A stretch of DNA of 64,000 bases. It comes from Ichthyophis bannanicus (Eukaryota; Chordata; Amphibia; Gymnophiona; Ichthyophiidae). Position 1 is the stretch's first letter. Every line of letters starts with the position of its first letter. Under the pieces are notes generated by a model that was given only the letters and a program-made list of their open reading frames with translations, was not told the DNA's origin and ran no database searches. Positions 24,776 to 36,884 of the stretch are shown here, piece after piece. The stretch covers positions 452,844,077 to 452,908,076 of the forward strand of contig CM066032.1 of NCBI GenBank assembly GCA_033557465.1, in the 5' to 3' direction. The translations under genes and the position numbers were made by a program.

Positions 24776-25049
24776 ACAGCATGATTTATTTATTAGTTTC
24801 ATTGTTTTTACTTTATTTATTAATATATGTTTTATTTGTATCTTTTTATATAAGATTTTTCAACGTAGAGGTTTGACCCCTGAAGTAGGCTGTTGCCGAA
24901 ACTCTGCTTGTGTAGGGTCTTGTGGTATTGGAATTCCTGGTTTTCTACTGATTCACTCTTGGTTAATAAACCTTTCTTTGAGTATCTCGCGCCTCTGTGT
25001 GCCGTGGACAATGGTGAGTACCCCTGCACTTTTTGTTGGTTTGGACTAA
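24776..25049 (+). mobile_element. 274-bp Penelope-type insertion with 9-bp target duplication
   Basis: The CR1 sequence 'ttcccctct' occurs at 24,767-24,775 and again at 25,050-25,058, and nothing in between matches CR1. The insert contains a hammerhead-like fold (24,875-24,919), a 'ggttaataaacc' word and a T-rich 3' end. The layout matches 8,731-8,890. It is too short to code. I read it as a 5'-truncated Penelope-type terminus or a small non-autonomous element using that machinery. Confidence 0.55.
24875..24919 (+). ncRNA. Degenerate hammerhead-like motif
   Basis: Stem I 'gaccc'/'gggtc' is perfect and stem II 'ggc'/'gcc' is intact. GAAA is present. The core reads CTGAAGT, so the last A of CUGANGA is T, and stem III is weakened ('ctc' against 'gtg'). 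The cleavage position is U-A. It was probably once functional and is now inactive. Confidence 0.35.
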
Positions 25050-25280
25050 TTCCCCTCTTGTCCATTCATGAACCAGCTGCTCCAAGAAGCAGTCATTTAT
25101 TTATAGAAACTTTAACTCCCTAGCATATCCTGTCGTGACACTGACCCACTCGATACCGTGGTAATTGAAATCACCCATTATTATTACTGTGCTGTAACTT
25201 TTGTTAGCTTTCCTGATTTCTTTGAGCATTTCATCATCCATTTGTTCATTCTAGCCATGTGGTTGATAGTACACCCGCAC
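25050..25280 (-). mobile_element. CR1-like LINE (ii), continuation
   Basis: CR1 endonuclease-region sequence resumes ('cattcatgaaccagctgctc') as in CR1 (i) near 8,985 and CR1 (iv) near 61,860. It is cut off at about 25,280 by DIRS G. Confidence 0.8.
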
Positions 25281-25284
25281 TGCC

Positions 25285-27131
25285 ATTGGCTGAACAGAAG
25301 CAGGGTCTGAGGGCATCAACTCCCTGTTTCAGTCCTGGCCAAGGCAGTGCCTGCTGTATGTGTTTCCTCTATGGCTGCTGTTGGGTCATGTGCTTCAGCA
25401 CATAGAGTGCCATCCTGGCTGGATTGCTCTGGTGGTGCAAATTGGCCAAGGAGAATGTGCTTTGGGGACCTGATGCAGCTCCTGCAGGAACCTCCTCTTC
25501 ATCTGCGCTCATTTTGGTGTCTGTTGTGTCATGGGCTGATTGTCCTTGATGACCTAGCTCACTTCTCACCTACTGCTTGGCTCTTGAAAGTTGGTGGATG
25601 CATAAAGGCTAGTCTCCTGTGGCAGTTTCCATTCTGCTCAAAGCCTGGAGGGATTCTGCCAGCCTGGCATACGTGCGGTCTCTGTGCCTCTTTGAGCATT
25701 GGTATATGAAAGCTTGTTCCAGAGGCGGCAAAGATGGTGGCTCTGTTGACCTTTTTGCAAGATGGTCTGTAAAAGGGCCTTTTCCTTAGCTCACTGAAGG
25801 TCCAGGTGTCGGCTTTGTTCCTGTTTCAGTGGTTCGGTGGCTGGAAAGTCTTTAGCTTTGCTCCCAGATGTTTAGTATTTTCTTCAAGGGGGATCAGTGT
25901 CTGCACCCCCTTCCCCCTTTCTGGTCCATTGTCCCTTTCTGGGATCTCTGTTTAGTGCTGAAAGCTCTGATGTCAAAACCATTTGAGCCTTTGAAGCTTG
26001 TTGTTTTGAAGTATTTAACTCTCAAGACTGTTTTCTTAGTCACAGTTTGTTTGGCAAGATGGATTTCTAAGGCTCTTTCTTACCAGGATCCATGTCTGTC
26101 CTTTTTGGAGGAGGCCATCTTCGTTCGGCCCCTGCCTTCCTTTTTACTCAAGGTGATATCCCCCTTTCATGTAAACCAAGTGATTTGTCTGTCCTTCTTT
26201 TCTAAGGAGTAGTGTCGAGGGAAAGATAAGGATCTTCGCCTTGTGGATATCCAAAGAATGCTGCTTTGATATTTGAAGGTTACACATTCCTTTCATAAGT
26301 TGGATCATCTTTTTGTGCTGTTTGCTGGACCATGCAAGGGTTATGTGACTGCCAAGTCTACATTGGGATGCTGAATTAAGGAGGCTATTTCTTCTGTGTA
26401 CCTGTTGATAGAACCAGCTGATTCCGTAGGATTTGCATGCACATTCTACTCAAGCATAAGCAAAATGTTGCTCAGTAGCCCCCCTCAGACATTTGTTGGG
26501 CAGCAACACAGACATCACTTTCCACTTTTGTCAAGCATTACGATGTCCATGCTCGTGTGGACATGGCCTTTGGCTCAAAGGTTTTGGGAGCTGCTGTGTC
26601 TTCTTACTGCCCAATGGCAGCATAACTTTGTTACGTCCCACTTGTCTGGGCTGGTCTAGCAGGACTATATAGAAGTTGACATTTTTACTTACCAGATAAT
26701 GTCCTTTCTTTGAGTTCTGCTAGACAAGTCCAGGACCCACCCTTGGTACTGTGTTGGTCTTTTATAATATGATAGTACCTTTTATGCCACTATAGTCTGA
26801 GTGGTTGGCCCTGTAAGTTCATAACCTTCTGACAAGCTTTCTGTTTGATGTACGTCTATACATAGTTTCCTGCTGTTTGGTTAAACATTGTTACCCTTGT
26901 TGAGGTTGTGTGAGGTTTGCCATTCCTTACCATAGGCTTGGGTACGAATATTGATTTGTCCCTGGTGGCTTAGGCTGATAGAGGCATGGGAGTATGTCAC
27001 TGAAACCTGAATATTTCATTGGCTGTAGCTCTGTCCCCACTTATCTGCTTGTAGGGAAACACAATCCACTTGTCTGGACTGGTCTAGCAGGACTCTGGGA
27101 GAGAACATTATCTGGTACGTAAAATGTCACC
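25285..27131 (+). mobile_element. Divergent DIRS element G, 5'-truncated
   Basis: It starts in the region after RNase H ('CLLYVFPLWLLLGHVLQHIE' aligns with 'LYAFPPIPLIPKTLFKLQ' of copy 1), then recombinase, then an internal complementary region at 26,638-26,735 and a right end finishing 'gtacgtaaaatgtcacc'. Its termini ('acttgtctggactggtctag') are unrelated in sequence to those of the other DIRS copies, but the architecture is the same. It therefore represents a separate DIRS subfamily with its own terminal recognition sequences. Confidence 0.75.
25868..26655 (+). pseudogene. Tyrosine recombinase remnant of DIRS G
   Basis: 25,868-26,212 aligns with copy 1 over 'WDLNLVLGQLMKPPFEPL' (here 'WDLCLVLKALMSKPFEPL') through 'FHVNQVICLSFFS'. 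The catalytic Arg position reads 'LARWISKAL' against 'SARRISEL', so one Arg is kept. Stops and frame changes follow, and no clear HxxR or Tyr block is left. Confidence 0.7.
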
Positions 27132-27838
27132 ATAGTATTGTTAATTTTTCTCAAATGTCATTTATTTTTCTTTAATGTGATACTGTTAAAGAAAAATAAA
27201 TAGTACTGCAAATTTCTTCACAATTTTTTGTATCACTGAGTCTTGGCTGAAAAGGCTCCCACTGTCACCAAAGTATGCCCTCTGACTACCTTACTTTTCC
27301 TAGTCCTATTTGAGACATAATGGGCATTGTAGCTGCAATTATCAAGGCTGATGTGGCACTTGCTAGGATAATCCTTAAGGTACTCACTAATTTAAAGTAG
27401 GGTTAGTAAAGACCCTGCAGCTTCAGTAATTTATATGGTGTGAAGAAATAATAAAGTAATTCTTCCACTTTTGGCACAGTTAGTTGAAGTTTGTGCAGTT
27501 TCTTAAAATGTAGTATTGTAAGGAGATTTTAATTTACACATTATTAGTGCCTAGTGGTCATACATCTAACTTAGATATCTAAACAACTTTGAATTTTTAT
27601 AGTGTGTGAAGTTGGCCACATGTAATAAAGGGCTGTGTTGAATCTTTTTTTCTTACATTCCTCTCATGACTTTGAACTACAAATGTGAGGGTTAAAAGTG
27701 AGTTCAATGAGTTGGTTTGACTGTTTATTATTTCTCTTACTTTGAGAGTCATTAAATAAGCTGAGATTATGTACACAATATTGTGAAAAGTGCATCAGCC
27801 AAGACATTACAGTAGCATGATTGAAGGAGGCTTTGGAA
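27132..27838. other. Unassigned AT-rich intronic sequence
   Basis: About 700 bp without a recognised element, coding motif or splice-flanked conserved frame. An 18-bp inverted repeat ('catttatttttctttaatgt' region against 'aaagaaaaataaat') lies near 27,160-27,205. It is the left flank of the RTE-like LINE and probably host intron. Confidence 0.5.
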
Positions 27839-28584
27839 AAGAACCTCTTCTTATTTTAAGAATCAGATTGTCTATTTCTGGAAGCCAGAGATGAAGAAAT
27901 CCACTGCCATCAGCAAAGACAAAACCAGGAAGAGATTGTGGCATAGATCACCAACTACTTTTCTGCTAGTTAAAGATAAAGTGGAAGAAAAATGAGTCAG
28001 TCAATGACGAGCCAAAGTTCAACCTAGAAAATATACTGCCAGAATTCAAAAACAATTTAACAAATCATTTTATGGCTTTGGGATTGATCAAGAAAGTGTC
28101 ATAAAAGCTATGGGACGAAATAAAAAACATTTTGAAAGCTGAATGTGAAGAATCATTGCACAAAAGTAAAGAAAAATGGCAAAAATGGATGACAAAGGAA
28201 ACTTGAAATCGCTCAAATATGAAAAAATGAAAAAAAGGACAAAGAGACCCAATAAAAGAATTAAACCTCAATTATTGATGTGCTGTATGACAGAACAAGG
28301 ACAAATACTATGACAACATAGCCAAAGAAATGGAGACTGAGAATACTAAAGAGAAGAAAAGAACTGTATTCATGAAGATGAGAGAAAGTGTGTTCTGGTC
28401 ATGAATCAGAATGCTGAAAGATGAACATGGTACCAGACTAAAGGAAGTTGAAAGAATTTATCACATACAGAGAAAATATACAGAATCACTATATTGGAGC
28501 GATAAAGATAATAAGATATTTGAAAAGGTGTCCTCTGATCAAGAACTAATAGTTTTGGAAGATGAAGTTCAGGCAGTGCTCTAT

Positions 28585-30495
28585 TAAGGTTACCAGATGT
28601 CCCAGATTTCTAACCCTTATCCCTGGATTTCATCTCTTTGATGATGACCTGTCCCCATTCCAGCAGTGAGGACACAGATGCCATTTCCCTACCGGACAAT
28701 TTAAGAGCCACAATAGAAGCCAAGGATTTCAGAAAAAAATGTAAAGCTGTTCTATATATGGAACACTTTGTTAGCGTTACCTAGCACATAATATCCCCCT
28801 CCTGTGCTGCCCCTGGCCCCAGAATGCACTTAAGCCCACACTAGCTAATCATTCCCGGACCTTCCCCCACCTCATAATGTATATAATGTATATGTTATGA
28901 TGTTTGGCAATTCCCGCATGCTATATTCCTCTTCCCTGTCTCATTGTTGCAATGTAAAATGTTCGAAGTTACAATGTAAACAGTCTTGATTGAAGGATAA
29001 GGTGGTATAGAAAACCTGTTAAATAAAATAAATAAATCAATTTCAGAGGGTGGCAGGTGATGGGCAGTACAATGCTGGATTGACAAAATGGGCATTTAAA
29101 TGCCCTCAAAATAACAGGTAGCTTAGGGATTTTGAGCTTATGTGCAGACTCCAAGGGCTGCCATGTTCCGCCTCCTTTGACAGGAAGTTTGTTTTGGAGG
29201 GGATGTGATGCCAAAGATCTTGTGCATGCACACGTACAAAAGCTCAGTGTTACACTGATCGTTAGGACAGGAGGGCAGCCAAGTAGAGGTGGAAGTACCA
29301 GCACAGGAGCAAATAAGGAGAAGGGCATAGGGCCAGCAAGAAGATAGGCCCATGGGGAAAGGGGAAGTAATGAACTGAAGGGAAGAAGAGATACTAATGC
29401 TTTGTGGGGGGAGGCAGGGCAGTGAATGAAAGATGCTGGATATCTTGGGGAGGGTGAAATTCTGGACATCTGAGAAAGGCAAAGAAGATGCCACACACCT
29501 CGTGTGTACATTTGTTGGGGTGGAGATACTGGACTCTTAGGTAAGGAAGGGAAGATGCTAATCACCTGTGAATAGTGGATGGATGGATGGATAGTGAAGG
29601 GAAAAAGAGATGATGGACACTTGGTAGGTAAGAAAGGGAGGGCTGATGCTATAGATGGATCGGGAGGTGGATAATGATGGGGAAGGGAGATGTTGAACAC
29701 CTGGGGGTAGGGGGATAAGGAAAGAAAAGGAACATTTTGGACACTTAGGGGCATAAGGAAGGGAAAAGGGAAATGTTGGACACCTGAGGGGGGGGGGGGA
29801 GAGTAAGTAAGACAAGGGAAGGGGGATAGTGGATACCTATGGGACTGGATATGGAAGGGAAGATACTGGATATCTGGGGGAGGGTATAAGGAAGGGAAGA
29901 GAGTGGAGATACTGGACACAGGACTGTGAGAAGGAAGATGGAAAGCTGTAATTAAATGAATTAAGAAAGGGAGACAGAGGACTGAATAATGAGGAAGGGT
30001 AAAATTTGAATGGATAGAGAAGCATAAAATAAAAGGAAGAGGGCTGTGAAAGATGAATGTCAGAGATGGATGTAGGAGAGGAAGTGAAGACAGGAGTAGA
30101 GAAAAGGAATGACAAATGGATAGGATACCCTGAGCAGCGTTATGAGAAGACAGGTACACAAAACAGAAACCAGAGACTGGAAGTGAGATGATTAGGTAAA
30201 AAATGGCTAGACAGCAAAGGCAGATACAATTTTATTTTCAATTTAATGATGGGAATATGTCAGTTTTTGGAATTTACATCTCTCAAAACAGTATAGGAGA
30301 GAAATGCATCACTGTTGATGTTTCTTTGGTGGTTTGTCTGATTGGAAGTGGTAGTCTTTGGAGGGATGGAGAGAGAAGAATGACTCCTCTTAACTCCCCT
30401 ATCCTCTGTTGCACAATCGTGGAACTAAGGGAGGACCCCCTCTGCCAGTTTGTAAAAATGTCTCAGATTTGCTTGCAAAAAGTCTGTTAACCTTA
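28585..30495. mobile_element. 1.9-kb DNA-transposon-like insertion in the RTE LINE
   Basis: Both sides are flanked by 'ctctat' (28,579-28,584 and 30,496-30,501). The left end reads 'taaggttaccagatg' and the right end, reverse-complemented, 'taaggttaacagact': short imperfect inverted repeats. RTE coding resumes after it. The interior is composite: a LINE/SINE-type tail with (AAATA) at 28,950-29,040, a hAT-like left end 'ctggattgac' near 29,076, and a long purine-rich block related to 2,600-2,900. No transposase frame is seen. I cannot name its superfamily. Confidence 0.55.
29350..30200. repeat. Purine-rich (GGA/GAA) block
   Basis: The + strand is almost all A and G with irregular 30-60 bp units such as 'gggaagggagatgttggaca'. 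The part near 30,060-30,260 resembles 2,700-2,900. The 396-codon open frame on the minus strand (28,969-30,159) is a Ser/Pro/Phe-rich artefact of this composition, not a gene. Confidence 0.8.
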
Positions 30496-31433
30496 CTCTA
30501 TATGTTTTATCAAAGAATAAAGCTCCAGGAGTCAATGGTATTCCAATTAAATTGTTTCTACAGATAGTGTGTTAGTCACTCATTTATGCTAGCAGATATG
30601 GAAGATAACATGGCTGACTGGAAGATATCAGTATTCATACCACTGCCAAAGAAAAGTGAGCCAACAAATTGTGGAAGTTAGTTAATGAATACTTTGATTT
30701 TACATAAGAGTGAAATACTTCTGAAGATCATTCAACGGACAACAACTATACTTGGAAAGACGTGATATACAAGCCTATTTCAGGAATGGACAAAGAGCTA
30801 GAAATATCACAGATATAAGTGGGCTTTGGAAAAAGACAATATCAAAATGGCTTTCATATGTGTTTTATCAGTTATAGCAAGACCTTTGATTGTGTGGACC
30901 ATGAGAAGATTTGGACAACACTGTGAAAAACTGAGAATACCAGAGCACCTCATTATCTCGTGCACAAGCTATATGTTGGTTAAGAAGCAGCATTTTGAGT
31001 AGAACAAGGAGAAACACAGGGTTTATCAGCAGCAAAGGTGTATAACAAGGATGTATACTTTCTTTGTATTTTCAGTGTTTATGCAGAGGAGAAATTATTA
31101 GAGGATCAGGTTTATATGATAAAGAACAAGACATAAATATTGATGAAAGTATTATCAATGCCTTTTTTTTAAGATAAAAGTGTGCCTAGTGATAGTCACA
31201 CTTAACTGAGAAAAATAAAGATTTTAATTACTGGAACTATGAGGTGTGATCAAAAAATATTGAGACTTGTGTAAATATATATAACAATATGTTGCACCAC
31301 TATGCTATTAAGCATGCAGTGACTTAGTTATGTGCTCTGCATGTGTAGAGTGTAGCTTGGCTGCAGCACACCTGTACCTTTTTTTAATCACGTGATATTT
31401 GGTATCGTGTAAGCAGTTTGTCAGATATATATG

Positions 31434-32430
31434 ATGAGTGAAAAAATTAAACAGCAAATTTGCATTAAATTCTACCAGAAACTTGGAGATTCATGCATAG
31501 AAACTTATGACAAGTTACAGCAAGCGTATGGCAATGAATACATGAGTCATGCTCGAGTTTGGAACAAACGTTTCTAAGAGGGTCGCCAAAGTGTTGACAG
31601 TGATGAACATTCTGGAAGGCCATCCACGAGCAAGAATGAAGATAAAGTTGAAGCAGTGTGTGCCGCAATACAATCAAATCGTCGATTGACTATCAGGGAG
31701 CTTGCTGAGGACATGGACATCAGTTTCAGGTCAGTACAGTCCATTCTTACTGTCGATTTGGGGATGAGACGTGTCTACAAAATTCATGCCGAAACTCCTG
31801 CCCTTTGACCAAAAAGAAGATAGACTGCAGCGGGGAGTTGTTGGAATGGGTTGAAAATGACTCGGATTTCATCAAAAAGATTATTACTAGTGATGAATCA
31901 TAGATTTATGGTTATGACTCAAACTAAGGCTCATTCCTCACAATGGAAGACTCCAAATTCTCCCAGACCCAAGAAAGCCTGTCAAGTGAAGAGCAATGTA
32001 AAGGCCATGCTCACAGTTTTCTTTGATTACAAGGGTTTTGTTCACCATGAGTATGCTCCAAAAGGCAAAACTATCAATAAGGAGAACTACATCCAAGTTC
32101 TATCCCATTTGAAAGATGCAGTTCATTGTAAGAGGCCAGCTTTGCACAGGAATGGTAAATGGTTGCTTCATCATGATAACGCCCCTGCTTAATCATCACA
32201 TCTTGTCCAGCAGCTCTTGGCTAAATACCAAATCGAGCAAGTCTGTCAGCCTCTGTACTCACCTGACCTCGCACCATGTGACCTTTTTCTTGTTACCAAA
32301 ACTGAAATTACCACTGAAAGGAAGGAGATGCAATGACTTGGAGACCATTAAGCATAATTTGACACAGCAGCTTCACAGCATAACGAAAGAGGCATTTCAA
32401 AATTGTTTCCAGCAGTGGCAGGAATGCTGA
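31434..32430 (+). pseudogene. Mariner transposase, inactivated
   Basis: The start is 'MSEKIKQQICIKFYQKLG'. It includes a helix-turn-helix ('RRLTIRELAEDMDIS'), a catalytic Asp region ('ITSDES' over a frame change), 'SNVKAMLTVFFDYKGFVHH' and 'LLHHDNAPA' (second Asp), then decayed 'YSPDLAPCDFFL', where the third Asp of the DDD triad is expected. An internal stop at about 31,575 and several frameshifts inactivate it. This cut-and-paste enzyme would act in the nucleus on its own terminal repeats. Confidence 0.9.
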
Positions 32431-33299
32431 AGGAAATGTGTTTTATCAGAAGGGGACTACTTCGAAGGAGACTGAGTTCAATAACTGTTGGTGTTATACT
32501 TCTTGTGATCTCCAGGAACAAGCGGGAATACAGTCTTTACATATGGGTGATGTTGGCACTAACAAAGCCCACATGGGAACGTCCCCTAGCATCCAATAGG
32601 AAAGTCTTTGAGAGCATTCCACCATACCTGCGTGCCTGCCTTCCTGCTTCCCAACTCCTCTGCTTAGCTCTTGTGGAGACAGCAGGATGCATCGTTCTGA
32701 AACTGCTGAAAAACTTTAATATTTTGGTATAGCATCGTGCTTCTGCATCCAAATCCTTGACATTGACATTGAGAACTGATACTGAGGCCAGAGAGTATAA
32801 GCATCAAGACTCCCCTAGAGGTGCTTCCGATGAAGACCGGCCAGCCAAAGAGCTCTGGTGGGAGGATCTCTCCTCCAAAGCTTAAATGGGGCTCCGGGAT
32901 GCTCCCCAAGCATCAACCTCCGGAGAGCTACTGGTGCCATGTTCTGGGATGATAGTGCATAGCCCTGTAGGTGACTCCACCCAGACATTGGCAATCTCTC
33001 TCGTCCAGTGCATGCTGGCTCTTGAGCAGAGTTTGGCAGCACTCCTAGCAGCTTCGGTACTGATAACATTGAGAGCTCCCTAAAACGCCTTTTCAGGAAA
33101 ACAGCTGACTCCTCCAAAACAAAGGCTCTTCCCAAGAAATCTTTTGATTCTAAAAAGAAGAGATATTATCCTTCATATCCGTCTTCTGCTGCCTATCAAC
33201 AACAACTTCCACAGCAGAAACAGCAGGGCCTTCGCCAACCCAAGAAGCCTAAGGCTCCTAAGCCTCAACTAGCTGCACATTCAGAACCTGCATCTGGAT

Positions 33300-33896
33300 T
33301 TTGACTTTTTCCTGGAGAGCATTGCCAATCTGCCTCTGGAGGGCCCCCAACCCCTCCATATGGCAGGCAGAATTTGTCGTCATGCCCACAGTTGGCACTT
33401 CATAACATCAGAGCAATGGAGACTCCAGATTGTCGAAAGGGGTTACTTTGAAACTTTAACACCACCAGCTTCACAGGGGATTATCCCACACAACCTCTTC
33501 AAAGCTCTGTTTTAAGAGGTGACCACTCTATTATCCCAGAGTGCCATAGAAAGAGTTACTCCCACTCAAGAAGAGATTGACTTCTACTCTCCATATTTTC
33601 TCATTCCAAAGAAAACAGCAGGCTTTGGGCCCATCTTAGATCTCGGAAACCTGGTATCTGGTTCGAGAAAAATTCAAAATGATTTTCCTAGGAACCCTTC
33701 TACCATACCTCCAGAGACATGATTGGCTATATTCTCTAGACCTCAAAAGGTGTACACGCATATACTGATACATCTTTGGCACAGACAGTATCTGCACTTC
33801 ATGTTTCAGAGAAACCATTACCAATACCGCTTTCTCCCCTTTGGTCTAGCTTTTGCCCCAAGGGTCTTCACCAAATGCATGGCAATAGTCGCTGCC
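33300..33896 (+). pseudogene. DIRS D reverse transcriptase, first part
   Basis: 33,519-33,722 encodes 'DFYSPYFLIPKKTAGFGPIL'. A motif A remnant follows ('YSLDLKRCTRIY' across a frame change), then 'RFLPFGLAFAPRVFTKCMAI' up to the target duplication at 33,897. After the Penelope insertion the frame resumes with 'CTLGIFGFPY'. Confidence 0.8.
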
Positions 33897-34419
33897 TAAC
33901 TATGCACCTTGAAAAAGTTTTATAATTCACTGTAAGAAAAAGTCCCTCAACAGCTCATAATATTCTAACTCTTACGTTTTTGCTTTTTGTTTTTTGTTGT
34001 AGCATGCCGAGGGAGGGCTGGGATTGACTACCCAACCCCCTCCAGATGGCAGACTTCTTTTATTCACAGAGGTTCCCCACCTTAACATGCAGTATGCAAA
34101 ACGTCACTTATCTGGACAAGTCCCGATTTCCAAGTCCATTTATTAAATCACACCGTTGCCCACATGTATTTTCTTCATACGACGTGCATGTTTCAGGAAT
34201 AATCCCTGTTTCAAGTGCCACTCTCAACCAGAATTTCTTAGAAGCAACTGTGTCCAAGACGCCATCCCGCAGCTCAGGGCTATCCGTTATCACATGGGTT
34301 GGACAAAGGCATTTTGAAAGAGGAGCCAACCAATCAAAACAGGGGCAACTCCACTACCAGGGGAATCCCTGTGTTATTTGGTTAGTAATTGACAGGTGAC
34401 CATAGCAAGATCCAAATAT

Positions 34420-35770
34420 TTACCACAGTAAACTAATCCAATCAATTTCTAGATTGAGTCCTTTGGGATATAGTGTATTCAAATGAAAAATCCACTGCTG
34501 CTCCAGCCATTGAAGTTTTGTTATCCTGTCTCCTCCATGCGGATCAAAAGGGGTATGATCTATAATTGTCCAGCTTAATTCTTCAAAAGAATGATGATAA
34601 GTAATGCAATGATCTACTACTGGTGCCGATAGTAATTGCTGACGAATTCTAGGCGCATGTTCAGCTAATCTTATTTTCATAGGGCAAATTGTTCTTCCCA
34701 CATATAGTAAATCGCAAAGGCATTGCAAAAAATAAACTACATAAGAAGACAAGCAAGTGGTCTTCCAACGTCGAGTATAATCGTGGTGTGTGCCTGGGTG
34801 CTGCCAAACTAACCCCAAGATTGTTTTAACAAAATAAATACAATTATTACAAGGATTGTGGCCAACATTAATAATCGCTGGTATCGGTCTATTGACCAAT
34901 GAAGTCGTTTGCACCAGCCTGTCGCTCAGATTGGAACCTCTCGAAAAGGCCACTCGTAGAGGTTTATTAAAGCAGTCATGTAACCGTAAAAGCGACCAAT
35001 GAGTATGAAGAATCTGCATTATCTCTGTGCTACGTACAGTATATGGTAAAACACCCACCACAGCGTCTAAAGGTTGAGATACTGATGAAGTATATTGTGG
35101 GTCCAGCAACCATTCTCTGTGAACATGATAAGCCCTGTGATAAGCTTTGTGTACCACATGGGTAGGATAAACCCCTATGTAACAGCGTTGTTTAAGATCC
35201 TGAGCATGCTGTTTAAATTCATTAAGAGAATGACATAATCTACGCAATCTCAAAAACTGACCCAATGGCAAACCTCTACGAAGAGGACCTGGATGAAAAC
35301 TGTGAAAATGCAACAGACTATTGTGTTGAACTTGTTTTCGGAAAAACATAGTTAATAGTATATATTGAGGAAGGAGAACTATCATATCTAGAAATTCAAT
35401 CTTCTGGGAATGTACATGTTCAGTAAATTGTATATTAGATTTTAATGAATTAAGCCAAACTATAAAGTCCTGAAGAGAGGGTAAATCAGAAGTCCAGATA
35501 AAGAATATGTCATCCAAAAATCTTCTCCATAGAAGAACATTTACAAAAAATGGAGACAACTGAATCATCTTATCTTCCATTTCTGCCATATAGAGCGTAG
35601 CTATTGAGGGTGCTATAGTCGCCCCCCATTGCTATATCGGAGATCTGCTGGTAAAAAATCTCTTCTGACAAAAAATAATTCCTGGTCAGTACTAAATTTA
35701 CCAATTGTAATAAAAAAGACCTTGGAAGACGAGCAGGGGCATAATTAAAAAATTTGTTTAATAACCTCAT
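34420..35770 (-). pseudogene. Penelope RT-GIY-YIG, minus-strand arm (5'-truncated)
   Basis: A 389-codon open frame (35,589-34,420) plus an N-terminal piece (35,770-35,570, 'NLVLTRNYFLSEEIFYQQIS', 'IAMGG') in another frame. RT motif C 'FLDDIFFIW' has both Asp at codons 26-27 of the longer frame. A later domain has 'NPCNNC', 'VVYFLQCLCDLLYVGRT' (GIY-YIG, around codons 280-315) and 'RLAEHAPRIRQ'. About 25 bp near 35,365-35,390 are inverted relative to the other arm, changing 'IVYIEEGEL' into unrelated residues without breaking the frame. The N-terminal half of RT is missing, so it is not a complete enzyme. Confidence 0.88.
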
Positions 35771-35782
35771 TGCTTCTGTCTG

Positions 35783-36884
35783 AATTTTTTAATTATGCCC
35801 CTGCTCGTCTTCCAAGGTCTTTTTTATTACAATTGGTAAATTTAGTACTGATCAGGAATTATTTTTTGTCGGAAGGGATTTTTTTACCAGCAGATCTCCG
35901 ATATAGCAATGGGGGGCGACTATAGCACCCTCAATAGCTACGCTCTATATGGCAGAAATGGAAGATAAGATGATTCGGTTGTCTCCATTTTTTGTAAATG
36001 TTCTTCTATGGAGAAGATTTTTGGATGACATATTCTTTATCTGGACTTCTGATTTACCCTCTCTTCAGGACTTTATAGTTTGGCTTAATTCATTAAAATC
36101 TAATATACAATTTACTGAACATGTACATTCCCAGAAGATTGAATTTCTAGATATGATAGTATATATTGAGGAAGGAGAACTATCATGTTCACAGAGAATG
36201 GTTGCTGGACCCACAATATACATCAGTATCTCAACCTTTAGATGTTGTGGTGGGTATTTTACCATATACTGTACGTAGCACAGAGATAATGCAGATTCTT
36301 CATACTCATTGGTCGGTTTTACGGTTACATGACTGCTTTAATAAACCTCTATGAGTGGCCTTTTCGAGAGGTTCCAATCTGGGCGACAGGCTGGTGCAAA
36401 CGACTTCATTGGTCGATAGACCGATACCAGCGATTATTAATGCTGGCCACAATCCTTGTAATAATTGTATTTATTGTGCTAAAACAATCTCGGGGTTAGT
36501 TTGGCAGCACCCAGGCACACACCGCGATTATACTCAACGTTGGAAGACCACTTGCTTGTCTTATGTAGTTTATTTTTTTTGCAATGCCCTTGCGATTTAC
36601 TATATGTGGGAAGAACAATTTGCCCTATGAAAAAAAGATTAGCTGAACATGCGTCTAGAATTCGTCAGCAATTACTATCGGCACCAGTAGTAGATCATTG
36701 CATTACTTATCATCATTCTTTTGAAGAATTAAGCTGGACAATTATAGATCATACCCCTTTTGATCCGCGTGGAGGAGACAGGATAACAAAACTTCAATGG
36801 CTGGAGCAGCGGTGGATTTTTCATTTGAATACAATATATCCCAAAGGACTCAATCGAGAAATTGATTGGATTAGTTTACTGTGA
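35783..36884 (+). pseudogene. Penelope RT-GIY-YIG, plus-strand arm (5'-truncated, deleted)
   Basis: Same coding as the other arm. 'FLDDIFFIW' and 'EFLDMIVYIEEGELS' lie at 35,949-36,185. A deletion of roughly 330 bp then joins 'GELS' to 'QRMVAGPTIY'. A stop lies at 36,354, then 'NPCNNCIY', a 1-2 bp shift, and 'LLYVGRTICPMKKRLAEHAS' and the rest to the stop at 36,884. This arm keeps the original orientation of the short segment that is inverted in the left arm. Confidence 0.88.

Noticed and set aside
28969..30159. 396-codon open frame on the minus strand
   Set aside because: It lies wholly in a purine-rich repeat. The product is low-complexity Ser/Pro/Phe/Leu with no domain, expected when one strand lacks the letters needed for stop codons.
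31434..32430. Active mariner transposase
   Set aside because: An internal stop and several frameshifts; nothing suggests domestication.
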